A stretch of DNA of 29,718 bases from an uncultured Clostridiaceae bacterium (GCA_902477765.1 CABSIM010000036.1:1-29718), one strand, 5' to 3'. Positions 22,127 through 29,718 are shown, numbered from the stretch's first letter. Numbers and translations: made by a program. Notes: generated by a model not told the origin, from the letters alone.

Positions 22127-23144
22127 GGAAACAGGCAGGGAAATGTCAAATATCATATACAGCCGTGTCCGTCTGGTGAGAAACTGGAGAGAGTACCCGT
22201 TTCCGGGAAAGATGACCGGAGAACAGGGAAGGGAGCTGACAGAGAGGCTGACGGCAGGGCTGAAGGATATGGGGAGCCTGAACAGCACCGGATTCCGTCT
22301 GATGAATCTGGAACATCTGAAGGATGTGGATAAGGCGGTTCTGGCAGAGCGGAGAATTCTGCCGGGAGCGCTTTCCAAGAAAAGAGGAGCTGCCGCCCTT
22401 ATGCTTTCGGAAGACGAACGGGTCAGCATCGTATTAAACGGAGATGATCATATCCGGATTCAGGTACTGGAACCGGGACTGAAGCCGGACGCCTGCTACC
22501 GGATGGCAGACCGGCTGGACGATGAGATCAGTGAACGGTTTGAATACTCATTTGATGAGAAATATGGGTACCTTACTTCATATCCCACCAATGTGGGAAC
22601 AGGACTGAGGGCATCTGTCGTGGTTCATCTGCCGCTTCTGTCCAGAAAGAAAAGCTTCAACAGTCTGGTGGCAGACATGGGGCGGTTCGGAACAGCCGTG
22701 CGGGGAGTCTACGGGGAAGGCAGTGAAAATTACGGATCCCTTTACCAGATTTCCAATCAGAAGACACTGGGACAGAGTGAAAAGGAAATCGTGGAGATCG
22801 TCACAAAAGCGGCTGCGGAACTGGATGCCCAGGAACGCAGACTCAGACAGGAAGCCATGAAACAGAAGCCGCTGAGCTGTCAGGATGAGGCATGGAAATC
22901 CTACGGAGTACTGAAATATGCACGGCGGCTTACGAGAAAAGACGGAATGGAATTTCTGTCCCAGATCATGGCCGCAGTCAATGATGGGATTCTGAAACCC
23001 GGAACCCCCTGTTCTGTTTACAGGATCATGCTGGGAATTCAGCCTGCGAATCTTCTGAGACTGGCGGAAAGGCCAATGGAAAAGGAAGAACTGGATGCGG
23101 CCAGGGCGGATTTTGTGCGCGCTGAGCTGCCGGACATCAATTAA
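22110..23144 (+). CDS. mcsB: McsB protein-arginine kinase homologue with altered active-site residues
   Basis: A 344-residue guanido-phosphotransferase family protein. McsB phosphorylates arginines (EC 2.7.14.1), marking proteins for ClpCP. Conserved parts: YSRVRLVRN (17-25), DHIRIQ (113-118), PTNVGTGLRASVVVHLP (159-175), GEGSENYG (202-209) and ISNQKTLGQSE. Three conserved spots differ: the NEED motif before HIRIQ reads NGDD (Gly111, Asp112), the cysteine before PTNVGTG is Tyr158, and the RDxxRA phosphoarginine motif near the C-terminus reads LDAARA. Activity may be weak or changed. The start within mcsA is chosen because MAKWFEETGRE aligns with family N-termini. Confidence 0.88.
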   Translation: MAKWFEETGREMSNIIYSRVRLVRNWREYPFPGKMTGEQGRELTERLTAGLKDMGSLNSTGFRLMNLEHLKDVDKAVLAERRILPGALSKKRGAAALMLSEDERVSIVLNGDDHIRIQVLEPGLKPDACYRMADRLDDEISERFEYSFDEKYGYLTSYPTNVGTGLRASVVVHLPLLSRKKSFNSLVADMGRFGTAVRGVYGEGSENYGSLYQISNQKTLGQSEKEIVEIVTKAAAELDAQERRLRQEAMKQKPLSCQDEAWKSYGVLKYARRLTRKDGMEFLSQIMAAVNDGILKPGTPCSVYRIMLGIQPANLLRLAERPMEKEELDAARADFVRAELPDIN

Positions 23145-23154
23145 CAGGAGGAAA

Positions 23155-25647
23155 ATGGCATACATGGACAGATATACGCAGAAAGCTTCGGATGCTCTTG
23201 CACTGGCGGAAGAGGCTGCCGGAAACATGGGAACCAGAACCATAGGCACCGAACATATTCTGGTGGGACTCATGCAGGAAGGAAGCGGGACGGCAGCCAG
23301 AGTTCTGGAGGCCAATGACGTAAAACTGGAACGTATCCTTGCCCTGGAAGAGCAGCTGGTGTCTTCTTACAGGAACACGGGGACAAAAGACAGGGAAGGC
23401 TACACCCCCAGTGCCAGACATGTACTGGAAAACAGCTACAGGGAGGCGGTCAGATTCCGGGCCTCTCTGATCGGAACCGAGCATATCCTCATGGCACTTC
23501 TGAAGGAAAGTGACTGTGTGGCTGTCCGGCTTCTGAATACACTCAATATCAACATTCAGAAAGTCTATATTGACCTGCTTTCCGCCATGGGCGAAGATGC
23601 TGCGGCAGGAAAGGAAGAGCTTTCACAGAACCGCGGACAGAAACAGGGGAAATCCCAGACGCCGTCTCTGGATGCGTACAGCAGGGATCTGACTGCGCTT
23701 GCCCGGGACGGAAAACTGGACCCGGTTATCGGAAGGGAGAAGGAGATCCGCAGGGTGATTCAGATCCTCAGCAGGCGGACTAAAAACAATCCCTGCCTTA
23801 TAGGAGAGCCGGGAGTCGGAAAGACAGCCGTGACGGAAGGACTGTCCCAGATGATCGTATCCGGTGATGTGCCGGAGACCATCCGCGGGAAACGGGTGGT
23901 GGTTCTGGATCTTTCCGGCATGGTGGCAGGTTCCAAATACAGAGGAGAATTCGAGGAGAGGATCAAAAATGTGATCTCCGAGGTGCGGGAAGACGGAAAT
24001 GTGCTGCTGTTTATTGACGAGATTCACACCATCATCGGAGCCGGCGGAGCAGAAGGGGCACTGGATGCCTCCAACATTCTGAAGCCGTCTCTGGCCCGGG
24101 GGGAAATCCAGCTGATCGGAGCTACCACCATTGAGGAGTACCGGAAGTACATTGAAAAAGATCCTGCTCTGGAACGCCGGTTCCAGCCGGTGACCGTGGA
24201 AGAACCCACGGAAGAAGAGGCTGTGGAGATTCTCAAGGGGCTCAGACCCAAATATGAGGAACATCACCGGGTCACCATTACCGATGATGCGGTCCGGGCA
24301 GCAGTCCGTCTGTCTTCCAGGTATATCAATGACCGGTTCCTGCCCGACAAGGCGGTGGATCTGATTGACGAGGCATCTTCCAAACTGCGGCTTACGGTTT
24401 ATGTGGAGCCCAGAGGAATCCGGGAACTGGAAAACGAGATCAGGACCATGGAGGGAGAAAAAGAAGATGCCATCCGGCGGGAAGCATATGAAGAGGCCGG
24501 TGAGATCAAGAAAAAACAGCAGAAGAAACGGGAAAAAATCCAGAAAATCCGTGAAAAATGGGAGCAGGAGAAAACGTCCAAGGAACTGGTTGTGGGAGAA
24601 AATGAAATTGCCCAGGTGGTGGCTGACTGGACCGGAATTCCGGTAAGCAAGCTGGCAGAGGAGGAATCAGAGCGCCTTCTCAGACTGGAACAGATCCTTC
24701 ATAACCGTGTGGTGGGGCAGGAAGAGGCGGTGAAGGCCGTTTCCAGAGCCATCCGAAGGGGACGGGTGGGTCTCAAGGATCCCAGGCGTCCCATCGGTTC
24801 ATTCCTGTTCCTGGGGCCCACAGGTGTCGGAAAAACGGAGCTCTGCAAGGCTCTGGCGGAAGTGATGTTCGGAACTGAGAATGCCCTGATCCGTGTGGAT
24901 ATGTCAGAATATATGGAGAAACACAGTGTTTCCAAAATGATCGGATCGCCGCCAGGCTATGTGGGATATGAGGGAGGCGGCCAGCTGAGTGAAAAAGTCC
25001 GCCGCCATCCGTATTCGGTTATTCTGTTCGACGAGGTGGAAAAAGCGCATCCGGATGTGTTCAATCTTCTTCTTCAGGTACTGGATGACGGCCATATTAC
25101 CGATTCCCAGGGCCATAAGATCGACTTCAAGAACACGGTTCTGATTATGACTTCCAATGTGGGGGCGGAAAACATCGTGGCTCCCAGGCACCTGGGCTTT
25201 ACGTCCAAGGATGATGAGGCCGAGAAATACAGCCGCATGAAAACGGGAGTCATGGATGAAGTGAAGCGGATGTTCAAGCCGGAATTCCTGAACAGGATTG
25301 ACGATATCATTGTGTTCCATCCCCTGAACCGGGAGCACATGAAAGCCATTGTGACGATTATGCTGGGAGCCGTGGAAAAAAGAACAAAACAGCAGATGTC
25401 CATCCGGCTCAGCGCCGGGGATGACGTGAAAGAATTCCTGATCGAAAAAGGATACGATGAGAAATACGGTGCCCGTCCTCTGAAGCGGACCATTCAGAAT
25501 CTGGTGGAAGACCGGCTGGCCGAGGAAATCCTGGAGGGAAGAATCCGGGAAGGCGATTCGGTGAAAATTTCCGTCCGGGACGGCAAGCTGAAATTTTCAG
25601 CCAGACACCCACAAAGTCCTAGAAAACCACAGGAAAGTATGGTATAA
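23155..25647 (+). CDS. clpC: ATP-dependent Clp protease ATPase subunit ClpC
   Basis: An 830-residue Hsp100 unfoldase that feeds phosphoarginine-marked or adaptor-bound proteins to ClpP. Two N-terminal Clp repeats (about 5-145), AAA-1 with Walker A GEPGVGKT (217-224) and FIDEIHT, a middle coiled-coil M domain (about 420-475), and AAA-2 with Walker A GPTGVGKT (554-561) and LFDEVEKAHP. The C-terminal tail HPQSPRKPQESMV is not conserved, and its last two codons and stop are the first bases of the 102-bp repeat. AGGAGG lies only 3 bases before the ATG at 23155 and 12 bases before an ATG at 23164 (MDRYTQKA, the usual ClpC start), so either start is possible. Confidence 0.97.
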   Translation: MAYMDRYTQKASDALALAEEAAGNMGTRTIGTEHILVGLMQEGSGTAARVLEANDVKLERILALEEQLVSSYRNTGTKDREGYTPSARHVLENSYREAVRFRASLIGTEHILMALLKESDCVAVRLLNTLNINIQKVYIDLLSAMGEDAAAGKEELSQNRGQKQGKSQTPSLDAYSRDLTALARDGKLDPVIGREKEIRRVIQILSRRTKNNPCLIGEPGVGKTAVTEGLSQMIVSGDVPETIRGKRVVVLDLSGMVAGSKYRGEFEERIKNVISEVREDGNVLLFIDEIHTIIGAGGAEGALDASNILKPSLARGEIQLIGATTIEEYRKYIEKDPALERRFQPVTVEEPTEEEAVEILKGLRPKYEEHHRVTITDDAVRAAVRLSSRYINDRFLPDKAVDLIDEASSKLRLTVYVEPRGIRELENEIRTMEGEKEDAIRREAYEEAGEIKKKQQKKREKIQKIREKWEQEKTSKELVVGENEIAQVVADWTGIPVSKLAEEESERLLRLEQILHNRVVGQEEAVKAVSRAIRRGRVGLKDPRRPIGSFLFLGPTGVGKTELCKALAEVMFGTENALIRVDMSEYMEKHSVSKMIGSPPGYVGYEGGGQLSEKVRRHPYSVILFDEVEKAHPDVFNLLLQVLDDGHITDSQGHKIDFKNTVLIMTSNVGAENIVAPRHLGFTSKDDEAEKYSRMKTGVMDEVKRMFKPEFLNRIDDIIVFHPLNREHMKAIVTIMLGAVEKRTKQQMSIRLSAGDDVKEFLIEKGYDEKYGARPLKRTIQNLVEDRLAEEILEGRIREGDSVKISVRDGKLKFSARHPQSPRKPQESMV

Positions 25648-25958
25648 TGAACGGCACAGCGTTCATTATACCGGCGCATACCGGATTCTGCGTTTACCGC
25701 AGAAGGCCGGGCGCCCATAAGGATAGCATGTCCGGAGGACATGGTATAATGAACGGCACAGCGTTCATTATACCGGCGCATACCGGATTCTGCGTTTACC
25801 GCAGAAGGCCGGGCGCCCATAAGGATAGCATGTCCGGAGGACATGGTATAATGAACGGCACAGCGTTCATTATACCGGCGCATACCGGATTCTGCGTTTA
25901 CCGCAGAAGGCCGGGCGCCCATAAGGATAGCATGTCCGGAGGACATGGTATAATGAAC
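25641..25958 (+). repeat. Tandem array of three identical 102-bp hairpin units plus a partial fourth
   Basis: Units at 25641-25742, 25743-25844 and 25845-25946 are identical; 25947-25958 repeats the first 12 bases. Each unit folds as: hairpin 1, GGTATAATGAACG/CGTTCATTATACC (13 bp, loop GCACAG); hairpin 2, an outer GGCGC/GCGCC, then CCGG/CCGG, then TTCTGCG/CGCAGAA with loop TTTAC; hairpin 3, CATGTCC/GGACATG with loop GGA, its last base shared with the next unit. Hairpin 1 carries TATAAT on both strands. The first unit begins inside the last codons of clpC. A diverged copy lies at 1-78. The 102-base length keeps both strands open as reading frames, but I take the element as a nucleic-acid structure, not a gene. 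Confidence 0.97.
25941..25952 (+). promoter_or_regulatory. Possible extended -10 element ahead of the small conserved gene
   Basis: TGG-TATAAT (TATAAT at 25949-25954) occurs in the final partial repeat about 100 bases before the gene at 26053. No -35 box of quality is at the right distance. The same element recurs in every unit. Confidence 0.3.
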
Positions 25959-26052
25959 CCCGCAGCCGCAGCAGCGGACCAGGGGAGATCCCTCTTTCCT
26001 GGAATCAGATGTGCATTCATTCATGTAAATACACAAAAGGAGACTAAGTATT

Positions 26053-26466
26053 ATGTCAGTAATCAGTGAATTAATCCGTGCGGAAGCAGACGGAACCATC
26101 AGCTTCGGAGATTATTCTCTGGATAAGAAATCCAAGGTGGAGGATTTTGAGCACGAGGGCGATCTGTATAAAGTCAAAACATACAGCGACATTACGAAAC
26201 TGGAAAGAAACGGAATGTTTGTGTATGAATCCGTTCCGGGAACGGCAGTCAGGGAATTCTGTGTGGCAGACAATGCAGTGACATTTGTGGTGGAAGGATT
26301 CAGAGATGCGCAGATCACCGTACAGCTGGAAGATGACATGGAATATGAAGTGTATGAGGACGGAATCGGAGTCGGCGGAATGAAAACCAATATGAGCGGA
26401 AAACTGGTGCTGGCGGTGGAACTTGCCGAGGGAAAGACCGTCGAGGTAAAAATCGTCCGCAAATAG
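26053..26466 (+). CDS. Conserved small protein of unknown function between clpC and radA
   Basis: A 137-residue acidic cytoplasmic protein: SELIRAEADGTISFGDYSL at the start, GDLYKVKTYSDITKLERNGMF, YESVPGTAV, then a beta-rich second half ending AVELAEGKTVEVKIVRK. From memory, similar clostridial proteins are sometimes labelled endosialidase, but no glycosidase motif is visible and I do not support that name. The length and alternating pattern suggest a beta-sandwich-like fold (inference). AAGGAG precedes the ATG. It is followed 25 bases later by radA and probably shares its transcript. Confidence 0.8.
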   Translation: MSVISELIRAEADGTISFGDYSLDKKSKVEDFEHEGDLYKVKTYSDITKLERNGMFVYESVPGTAVREFCVADNAVTFVVEGFRDAQITVQLEDDMEYEVYEDGIGVGGMKTNMSGKLVLAVELAEGKTVEVKIVRK

Positions 26467-26491
26467 CAGAAAAGCAGAAAGGAAACAGACT

Positions 26492-27856
26492 GTGGCAAAG
26501 GCAAAAACAACAGTTTTTTTCTGCAGAGAATGCGGGTATGAATCCGCCAAATGGATGGGGCAGTGCCCGGCCTGTAAAGAATGGAACACGTTTGTGGAGG
26601 AACCGGTGGTTTCTGAAAGGAAAACACCGGCTCCCGGACGGGGGACAGGCCGCAGCGCTGTCCCTGTTCCTATTTCCGAGATTTCTCTGGAGGAACAGGA
26701 CAGAACAGGAACCGGCTTTGAAGAACTGGACCGGGTGCTGGGAAGCGGCATTGTACAGGGAAGCCTGGTACTGGTAGGAGGAGACCCGGGAATCGGAAAA
26801 TCCACCCTGCTTCTTCAGCTCTGCAGGAATCTGGCTGCGGCCGGAAAAAAAGTTCTTTATATATCAGGGGAAGAATCCCTGAAGCAGATCAAAATGCGGG
26901 CATGCCGCATCGGTCCCATTACAGGAGACCTGCTGTTTCTATGTGAAACCAATCTGGATTCCATTTCCGGAGCCGTGGAAAAAACAAAACCCGAGGTGGT
27001 GGTCATCGATTCCATCCAGACCATGTACAGGGAAGATATTTCATCGGCACCGGGGAGCGTCAGTCAGGTACGGGAGTCCACGAGCCTTCTGATGCAGACG
27101 GCCAAAGGGTATGGAATCACGATCTTCATTGTGGGACATGTGACAAAAGAGGGGGTGGTGGCAGGCCCGAGAGTCCTGGAACATATGGTGGATACCGTCC
27201 TTTATTTTGAAGGGGACAGACATGACTCCTACCGGATCCTCCGGGCAGTGAAGAACCGGTTTGGATCCACCAATGAGATTGCCGTGTTTGAAATGCAGGA
27301 AAACGGACTGAACGAGGTGAAGAATCCGTCAGAGCTGCTTCTTTCCGGACGTCCCAGGGAGGCGTCCGGAGCTGTGGTGGCCTGTTCTCTGGAAGGAACC
27401 AGACCCATTCTTCTGGAAGTCCAGGCCCTGGTGACGGCCACCAGCTTCGGAATGGCCAGAAGAACGGCCAATGGAGTGGATTATAACCGGGTCAATATTC
27501 TGCTGGCTATTCTGGAAAAAAGATGCGGATATGAAATGAGCCGGTATGATGCGTATGTCAATATTGCCGGCGGCATGAAAATGAATGAGCCTGCTCTGGA
27601 TCTGGCTCTTGTGATGGCTCTGGTGTCCAGTTTCAAAAACAGGGAAGTGGACCCGGGAATGCTGTTTTTCGGAGAAGTGGGGTTGTCCGGAGAAGTGAGA
27701 GCCGTGTCCCAGGCCGGACAGAGAGTTGCGGAAGCGGTAAAAATGGGCTTTACTGCCTGTGTACTTCCGAAAGCCAATCTGGAGCGGATGAAGGAGGAAA
27801 AACGGATCCGGCTTATCGGCGTGGACAATGTACGGGAAGCCATCAGTCTGATCTGA
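26492..27856 (+). CDS. radA: DNA repair protein RadA
   Basis: A 454-residue RecA-like helicase that extends D-loops and processes recombination branches. An N-terminal zinc finger (Cys11, Cys14, Cys25, Cys28) is followed by Walker A GGDPGIGKST (96-105), Walker B VVVIDS (Asp173), the RadA-specific KNRFG motif (254-258) and a C-terminal Lon-like domain (from about 280, with GGMKMNEPALDLA and FFGEVGLSGEVR). The start codon is GTG at 26492, with AAAGGAA upstream; the protein then starts at the family position. clpC followed by radA is a common Firmicute order, here interrupted by the repeat array and the small conserved gene. Confidence 0.97.
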   Translation: MAKAKTTVFFCRECGYESAKWMGQCPACKEWNTFVEEPVVSERKTPAPGRGTGRSAVPVPISEISLEEQDRTGTGFEELDRVLGSGIVQGSLVLVGGDPGIGKSTLLLQLCRNLAAAGKKVLYISGEESLKQIKMRACRIGPITGDLLFLCETNLDSISGAVEKTKPEVVVIDSIQTMYREDISSAPGSVSQVRESTSLLMQTAKGYGITIFIVGHVTKEGVVAGPRVLEHMVDTVLYFEGDRHDSYRILRAVKNRFGSTNEIAVFEMQENGLNEVKNPSELLLSGRPREASGAVVACSLEGTRPILLEVQALVTATSFGMARRTANGVDYNRVNILLAILEKRCGYEMSRYDAYVNIAGGMKMNEPALDLALVMALVSSFKNREVDPGMLFFGEVGLSGEVRAVSQAGQRVAEAVKMGFTACVLPKANLERMKEEKRIRLIGVDNVREAISLI

Positions 27857-27867
27857 ATACAGGAAGA

Positions 27868-27901
27868 ACTGCCCCGGCGGGAAAGAATCTGACGGGGCAG
27901 T
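27868..27901 (+). terminator. Possible terminator after radA
   Basis: ACTGCCCCG (27868-27876) pairs with CGGGGCAGT (27893-27901). The tail is CCCCCTTT, so the U-tract is poor and the call is moderate. Confidence 0.55.
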
Positions 27902-27941
27902 CCCCCTTTAAAATTTAGATGTAAAAATCATAAAATACAAG

Positions 27942-27970
27942 TTGACTTTTTTTGCGGCATATGGTAAGAT
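27942..27970 (+). promoter_or_regulatory. Promoter of tRNA-Trp
   Basis: TTGACT (27942-27947), 17-base spacer, TAAGAT (27965-27970) with extended -10 TGG before it. Start near 27977, about 15 bases before the tRNA. Confidence 0.85.
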
Positions 27971-27991
27971 ACTCGAGTGTGAGAAACACGA

Positions 27992-28062
27992 AGGGGAATA
28001 GTTCAATGGTAGAGCAGCGGTCTCCAAAACCGTAGATGGGGGTTCGAGCCCCTCTTCCCCTG
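27992..28062 (+). tRNA. tRNA-Trp (anticodon CCA)
   Basis: Acceptor arms AGGGGAA (27992-27998) and TTCCCCT (28055-28061) pair fully, discriminator G at 28062. D arm GTTC/GAGC, anticodon stem GCGGT/ACCGT with loop CTCCAAA giving CCA, T arm GGGGG-TTCGAGC-CCCTC with one G-U pair. The 3' CCA is not encoded (CTG follows), so it must be added by nucleotidyltransferase. Confidence 0.96.
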
Positions 28063-28080
28063 CTGACTATTTGAGAGAAT

Positions 28081-28128
28081 AGCCCAACCCGAAGGAAGTT
28101 CAGAAGTCGTATGGCTTTTGGGCTTTTT
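28081..28128 (+). terminator. Terminator after tRNA-Trp
   Basis: AGCCCAA (28081-28087) pairs with TTGGGCT (28118-28124) across a long 30-base loop, followed by TTTTT. It lies 41 bases before the DUF4317 start. Confidence 0.7.
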
Positions 28129-28168
28129 CTTTTGTGTTAAAATCTACAAAAACAGGGGAGATACATAC

Positions 28169-29434
28169 ATGAACAAAAAAGAATGCAACGAAATAAAAAA
28201 ACTTTTCACTCCGGCAAACTGTGCCATCAGCCGGATCTGCGGCTGCTATGTAGACTCAGAGAAAAATAAAAAAACAGAACTGAAGGAAGCATTTTTATCC
28301 CTTCCGGAAGAAGAAGCCTTTAAATATTTTACCATTTTCCGCAATGGCCTTTCAGGAACCATTGGAAAAAATCTGATCAATATGGAATTTCCCCTTCACA
28401 CAGAAGAAGAGGGCGGTACCCAGAATTTCCTTTTAAAGCTTCGGGACAGTGAATTAAAAGACGATGGGCTGATCGAGGAATTTTATGACCGTGTGATCGC
28501 CAATTTTGACTATGCAGAGAATTATTATATTATCCTGATCCACTGTGCATATGACATTCCTGCAAAGGCTACAGACGGTTCTGAGATGTTTGACGCTTCT
28601 GATTATGTGTATGAGTTTATCCAGTGTACAATCTGCCCTGTAAAGCTTTCCAAGGCAGGTCTGTGCTATAATTCCACTACCAATGTGATTGAAAACAGGA
28701 TCCGTGACTGGCTGGTGGAGGCACCTGTGACCAGTTTCCTGTTTCCTGCATTTAATGACCGGAATACAGACATCCATAGCCTTTTACTTTATGCGAAAAA
28801 CGGAGAACAGCTGCCGGATACACTGATCGATGAAGTGTTGGGCTGCCATATCCCTATGTCTGCCAAAAACCAGAAAGAGACCTTCCAGACTATCGTAGAG
28901 GAAACTTTAGGGGAAAACTGCGACTTTGAGACTGTAAAAAGCATCCATGAAAATTTAAGTGAACTGGTGGAAGAGACAAAAGATGAACCTGCACCGCCGG
29001 TACTGAATAAAACACAGCTTAAACAGCTTCTGGAAAACAACGGGGCAGCACCGGAAAAACTTCAGGAATTTGAAAGTCGTTATGCAGATGTAGAGGACGG
29101 TCCTGAAACCAGTTTCGCTGTATCAAATGTAGTGAATACAAAGAGCTTTGAGATCAAAACCCCGGATGTGACCATTAAGGTAGCCCCCGATAAGACCTAT
29201 CTGGTGGAAAACCGTATGATCGACGGACGGCCCTGCCTTGTGATCGCTATTAACGAACATGTGGAGATCAATGGTATCTCTGTGCGTCCTGTACCACTGG
29301 CAGACCGCAAGACGGCAGGAGAAGGGGCAGAAGATACAGCACCATGGCAAGAAGAAAATGGTACACAGGATCCTTTCGGATCTGATGAGATCCGTCCGGT
29401 GGCAACGGGGATCCGCTCTGCAGATGAAGTATAA
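28169..29434 (+). CDS. DUF4317 family protein
   Basis: A 421-residue protein that I recognise as the DUF4317 type by its start, MNKKECNEIKKLFTPANCAI, and the following SRICGCYVDSEK. Function unknown. There is no signal peptide or membrane segment. The first 230 residues look globular (FTIFRNGLSGTIGKN, YIILIHCAYDIPAK), then a helical part with PVLNKTQLKQLLENNGAAPEKLQ, then a beta-rich part (SFEIKTPDVTIKVAPDK) and a disordered polar tail. AGGGGAG is 8 bases before the ATG at 28169; an earlier in-frame start at 28118 lies in the terminator. Codon use is more A/T-rich than upstream genes (more TTA, AAA and ATA-type choices). Confidence 0.8.
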   Translation: MNKKECNEIKKLFTPANCAISRICGCYVDSEKNKKTELKEAFLSLPEEEAFKYFTIFRNGLSGTIGKNLINMEFPLHTEEEGGTQNFLLKLRDSELKDDGLIEEFYDRVIANFDYAENYYIILIHCAYDIPAKATDGSEMFDASDYVYEFIQCTICPVKLSKAGLCYNSTTNVIENRIRDWLVEAPVTSFLFPAFNDRNTDIHSLLLYAKNGEQLPDTLIDEVLGCHIPMSAKNQKETFQTIVEETLGENCDFETVKSIHENLSELVEETKDEPAPPVLNKTQLKQLLENNGAAPEKLQEFESRYADVEDGPETSFAVSNVVNTKSFEIKTPDVTIKVAPDKTYLVENRMIDGRPCLVIAINEHVEINGISVRPVPLADRKTAGEGAEDTAPWQEENGTQDPFGSDEIRPVATGIRSADEV

Positions 29435-29503
29435 GAAAAAGCGAATACTCCCCCTGGTTTTGTAAAAATAAGATATTATCTTTCGCAAGTTTAGGATATA
29501 ATC

Positions 29504-29532
29504 TGGACAAAATGAACAATAGTTGTTATAAT
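29504..29532 (+). promoter_or_regulatory. Promoter of the partial gene at the right edge
   Basis: TGGACA (29504-29509), 17-base spacer, consensus TATAAT (29527-29532). Start near 29539, giving a leader of about 90 bases that contains a short AATGG/CCATT hairpin. Confidence 0.75.
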
Positions 29533-29629
29533 GACTATGTTGGTCTGTGAAAAATAAAACGTACCAGCAAATGGCGACTACTCCATTGGCTAGAAAGAAA
29601 ATTTTACGAGCGGAAGGAAGAGAGTACAA

Positions 29630-29718
29630 ATGAGTCGGACAATTAAAGCAGGACATGTTTATCGGCAGTATTCCAAAGATGGAATGCCCATAGCAGATTA
29701 TAAAAGTTCAAGACTGGC
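29630..29718 (+). CDS. Start of an unidentified gene, cut by the window edge
   Basis: An open frame begins at ATG 29630 after AAGGAAGAGAG at good spacing and a clear promoter. The 29 complete codons read MSRTIKAGHVYRQYSK followed by DGMPIADYKSSRL. Too short to identify; no signal peptide is evident. Base composition is A/T-rich like the DUF4317 gene. Confidence 0.6.
   Translation, partial: MSRTIKAGHVYRQYSKDGMPIADYKSSRL

Noticed and set aside
19670..22429. A 919-residue open frame on the minus strand across the MATE, GntR and McsA genes
   Set aside because: It lies opposite three well-supported genes, is rich in His, Arg, Ser and Gln as antisense frames of GC-rich genes are, and shows no known motif.
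25641..25958. CRISPR array
   Set aside because: Units are contiguous and identical with no unique spacers, and no cas gene is nearby.
25494..26099. A 201-residue repetitive open frame on the minus strand over the array
   Set aside because: It follows automatically from a stop-free 102-bp unit repeated in frame; no start signal or conserved motif.

Overview
The window looks like chromosome of a moderately GC-rich Firmicute, most likely a Lachnospiraceae-type Clostridium. The reasons are strong AGGAGG-type ribosome binding sites, promoters of the TTGACA-17-TGnTATAAT type, a lysine riboswitch ahead of dapA, an McsA-McsB-ClpC-RadA block, and DUF4317 and SSB-like proteins typical of that family. 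This assignment is from gene content only; no database was searched.

Layout from left to right. 1-128: the right part of a hairpin-rich repeat, then galE (202-1224), a Nudix hydrolase (1350-1802) and a metal-dependent amidohydrolase (1942-2757). A VOC/glyoxalase protein and a YihY/BrkB membrane protein lie on the minus strand (2754-3998). 4247-5475: a tandem-OB SSB-like protein and a divergent CobA/CobO-like ATPase. 5456-7493: promoter, lysine riboswitch, attenuator, dapA and dapB (lysine/diaminopimelate synthesis). 7557-8404: a small lipoprotein, a terminator and a possible small membrane protein without a canonical start codon. 8481-14643: a purine block, purC-purF-purB as one operon, then a LysR regulator, then purA. 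14825-18064: a large EndoQ-like nuclease fused to a UvrD-type helicase. 18114-21028: a small membrane protein, a secreted cell-wall-binding-repeat protein and a MATE efflux protein behind a strong leader hairpin. 21068-27856: a protein quality-control operon (YtrA-type GntR regulator, mcsA, mcsB, clpC), a three-unit tandem repeat, a conserved small protein and radA. 27942-29718: tRNA-Trp, a DUF4317 protein and the start of a further gene.

The genes combine purine and lysine biosynthesis, DNA repair and replication (SSB, EndoQ-helicase, RadA) and arginine-phosphorylation-linked proteolysis (McsA/B, ClpC).

The observations most worth following are: (1) a 102-bp unit with three hairpins, present as three identical tandem copies right at the clpC stop and as a diverged partial copy at the left edge, where one stem pair has changed from G-C to T-A in a compensatory way; (2) the EndoQ-helicase fusion; (3) a GntR regulator where ctsR normally sits, together with an McsB that lacks several conserved catalytic and phosphoarginine-site residues; (4) a promoter that fires directly into a 22-bp hairpin ahead of the MATE gene.
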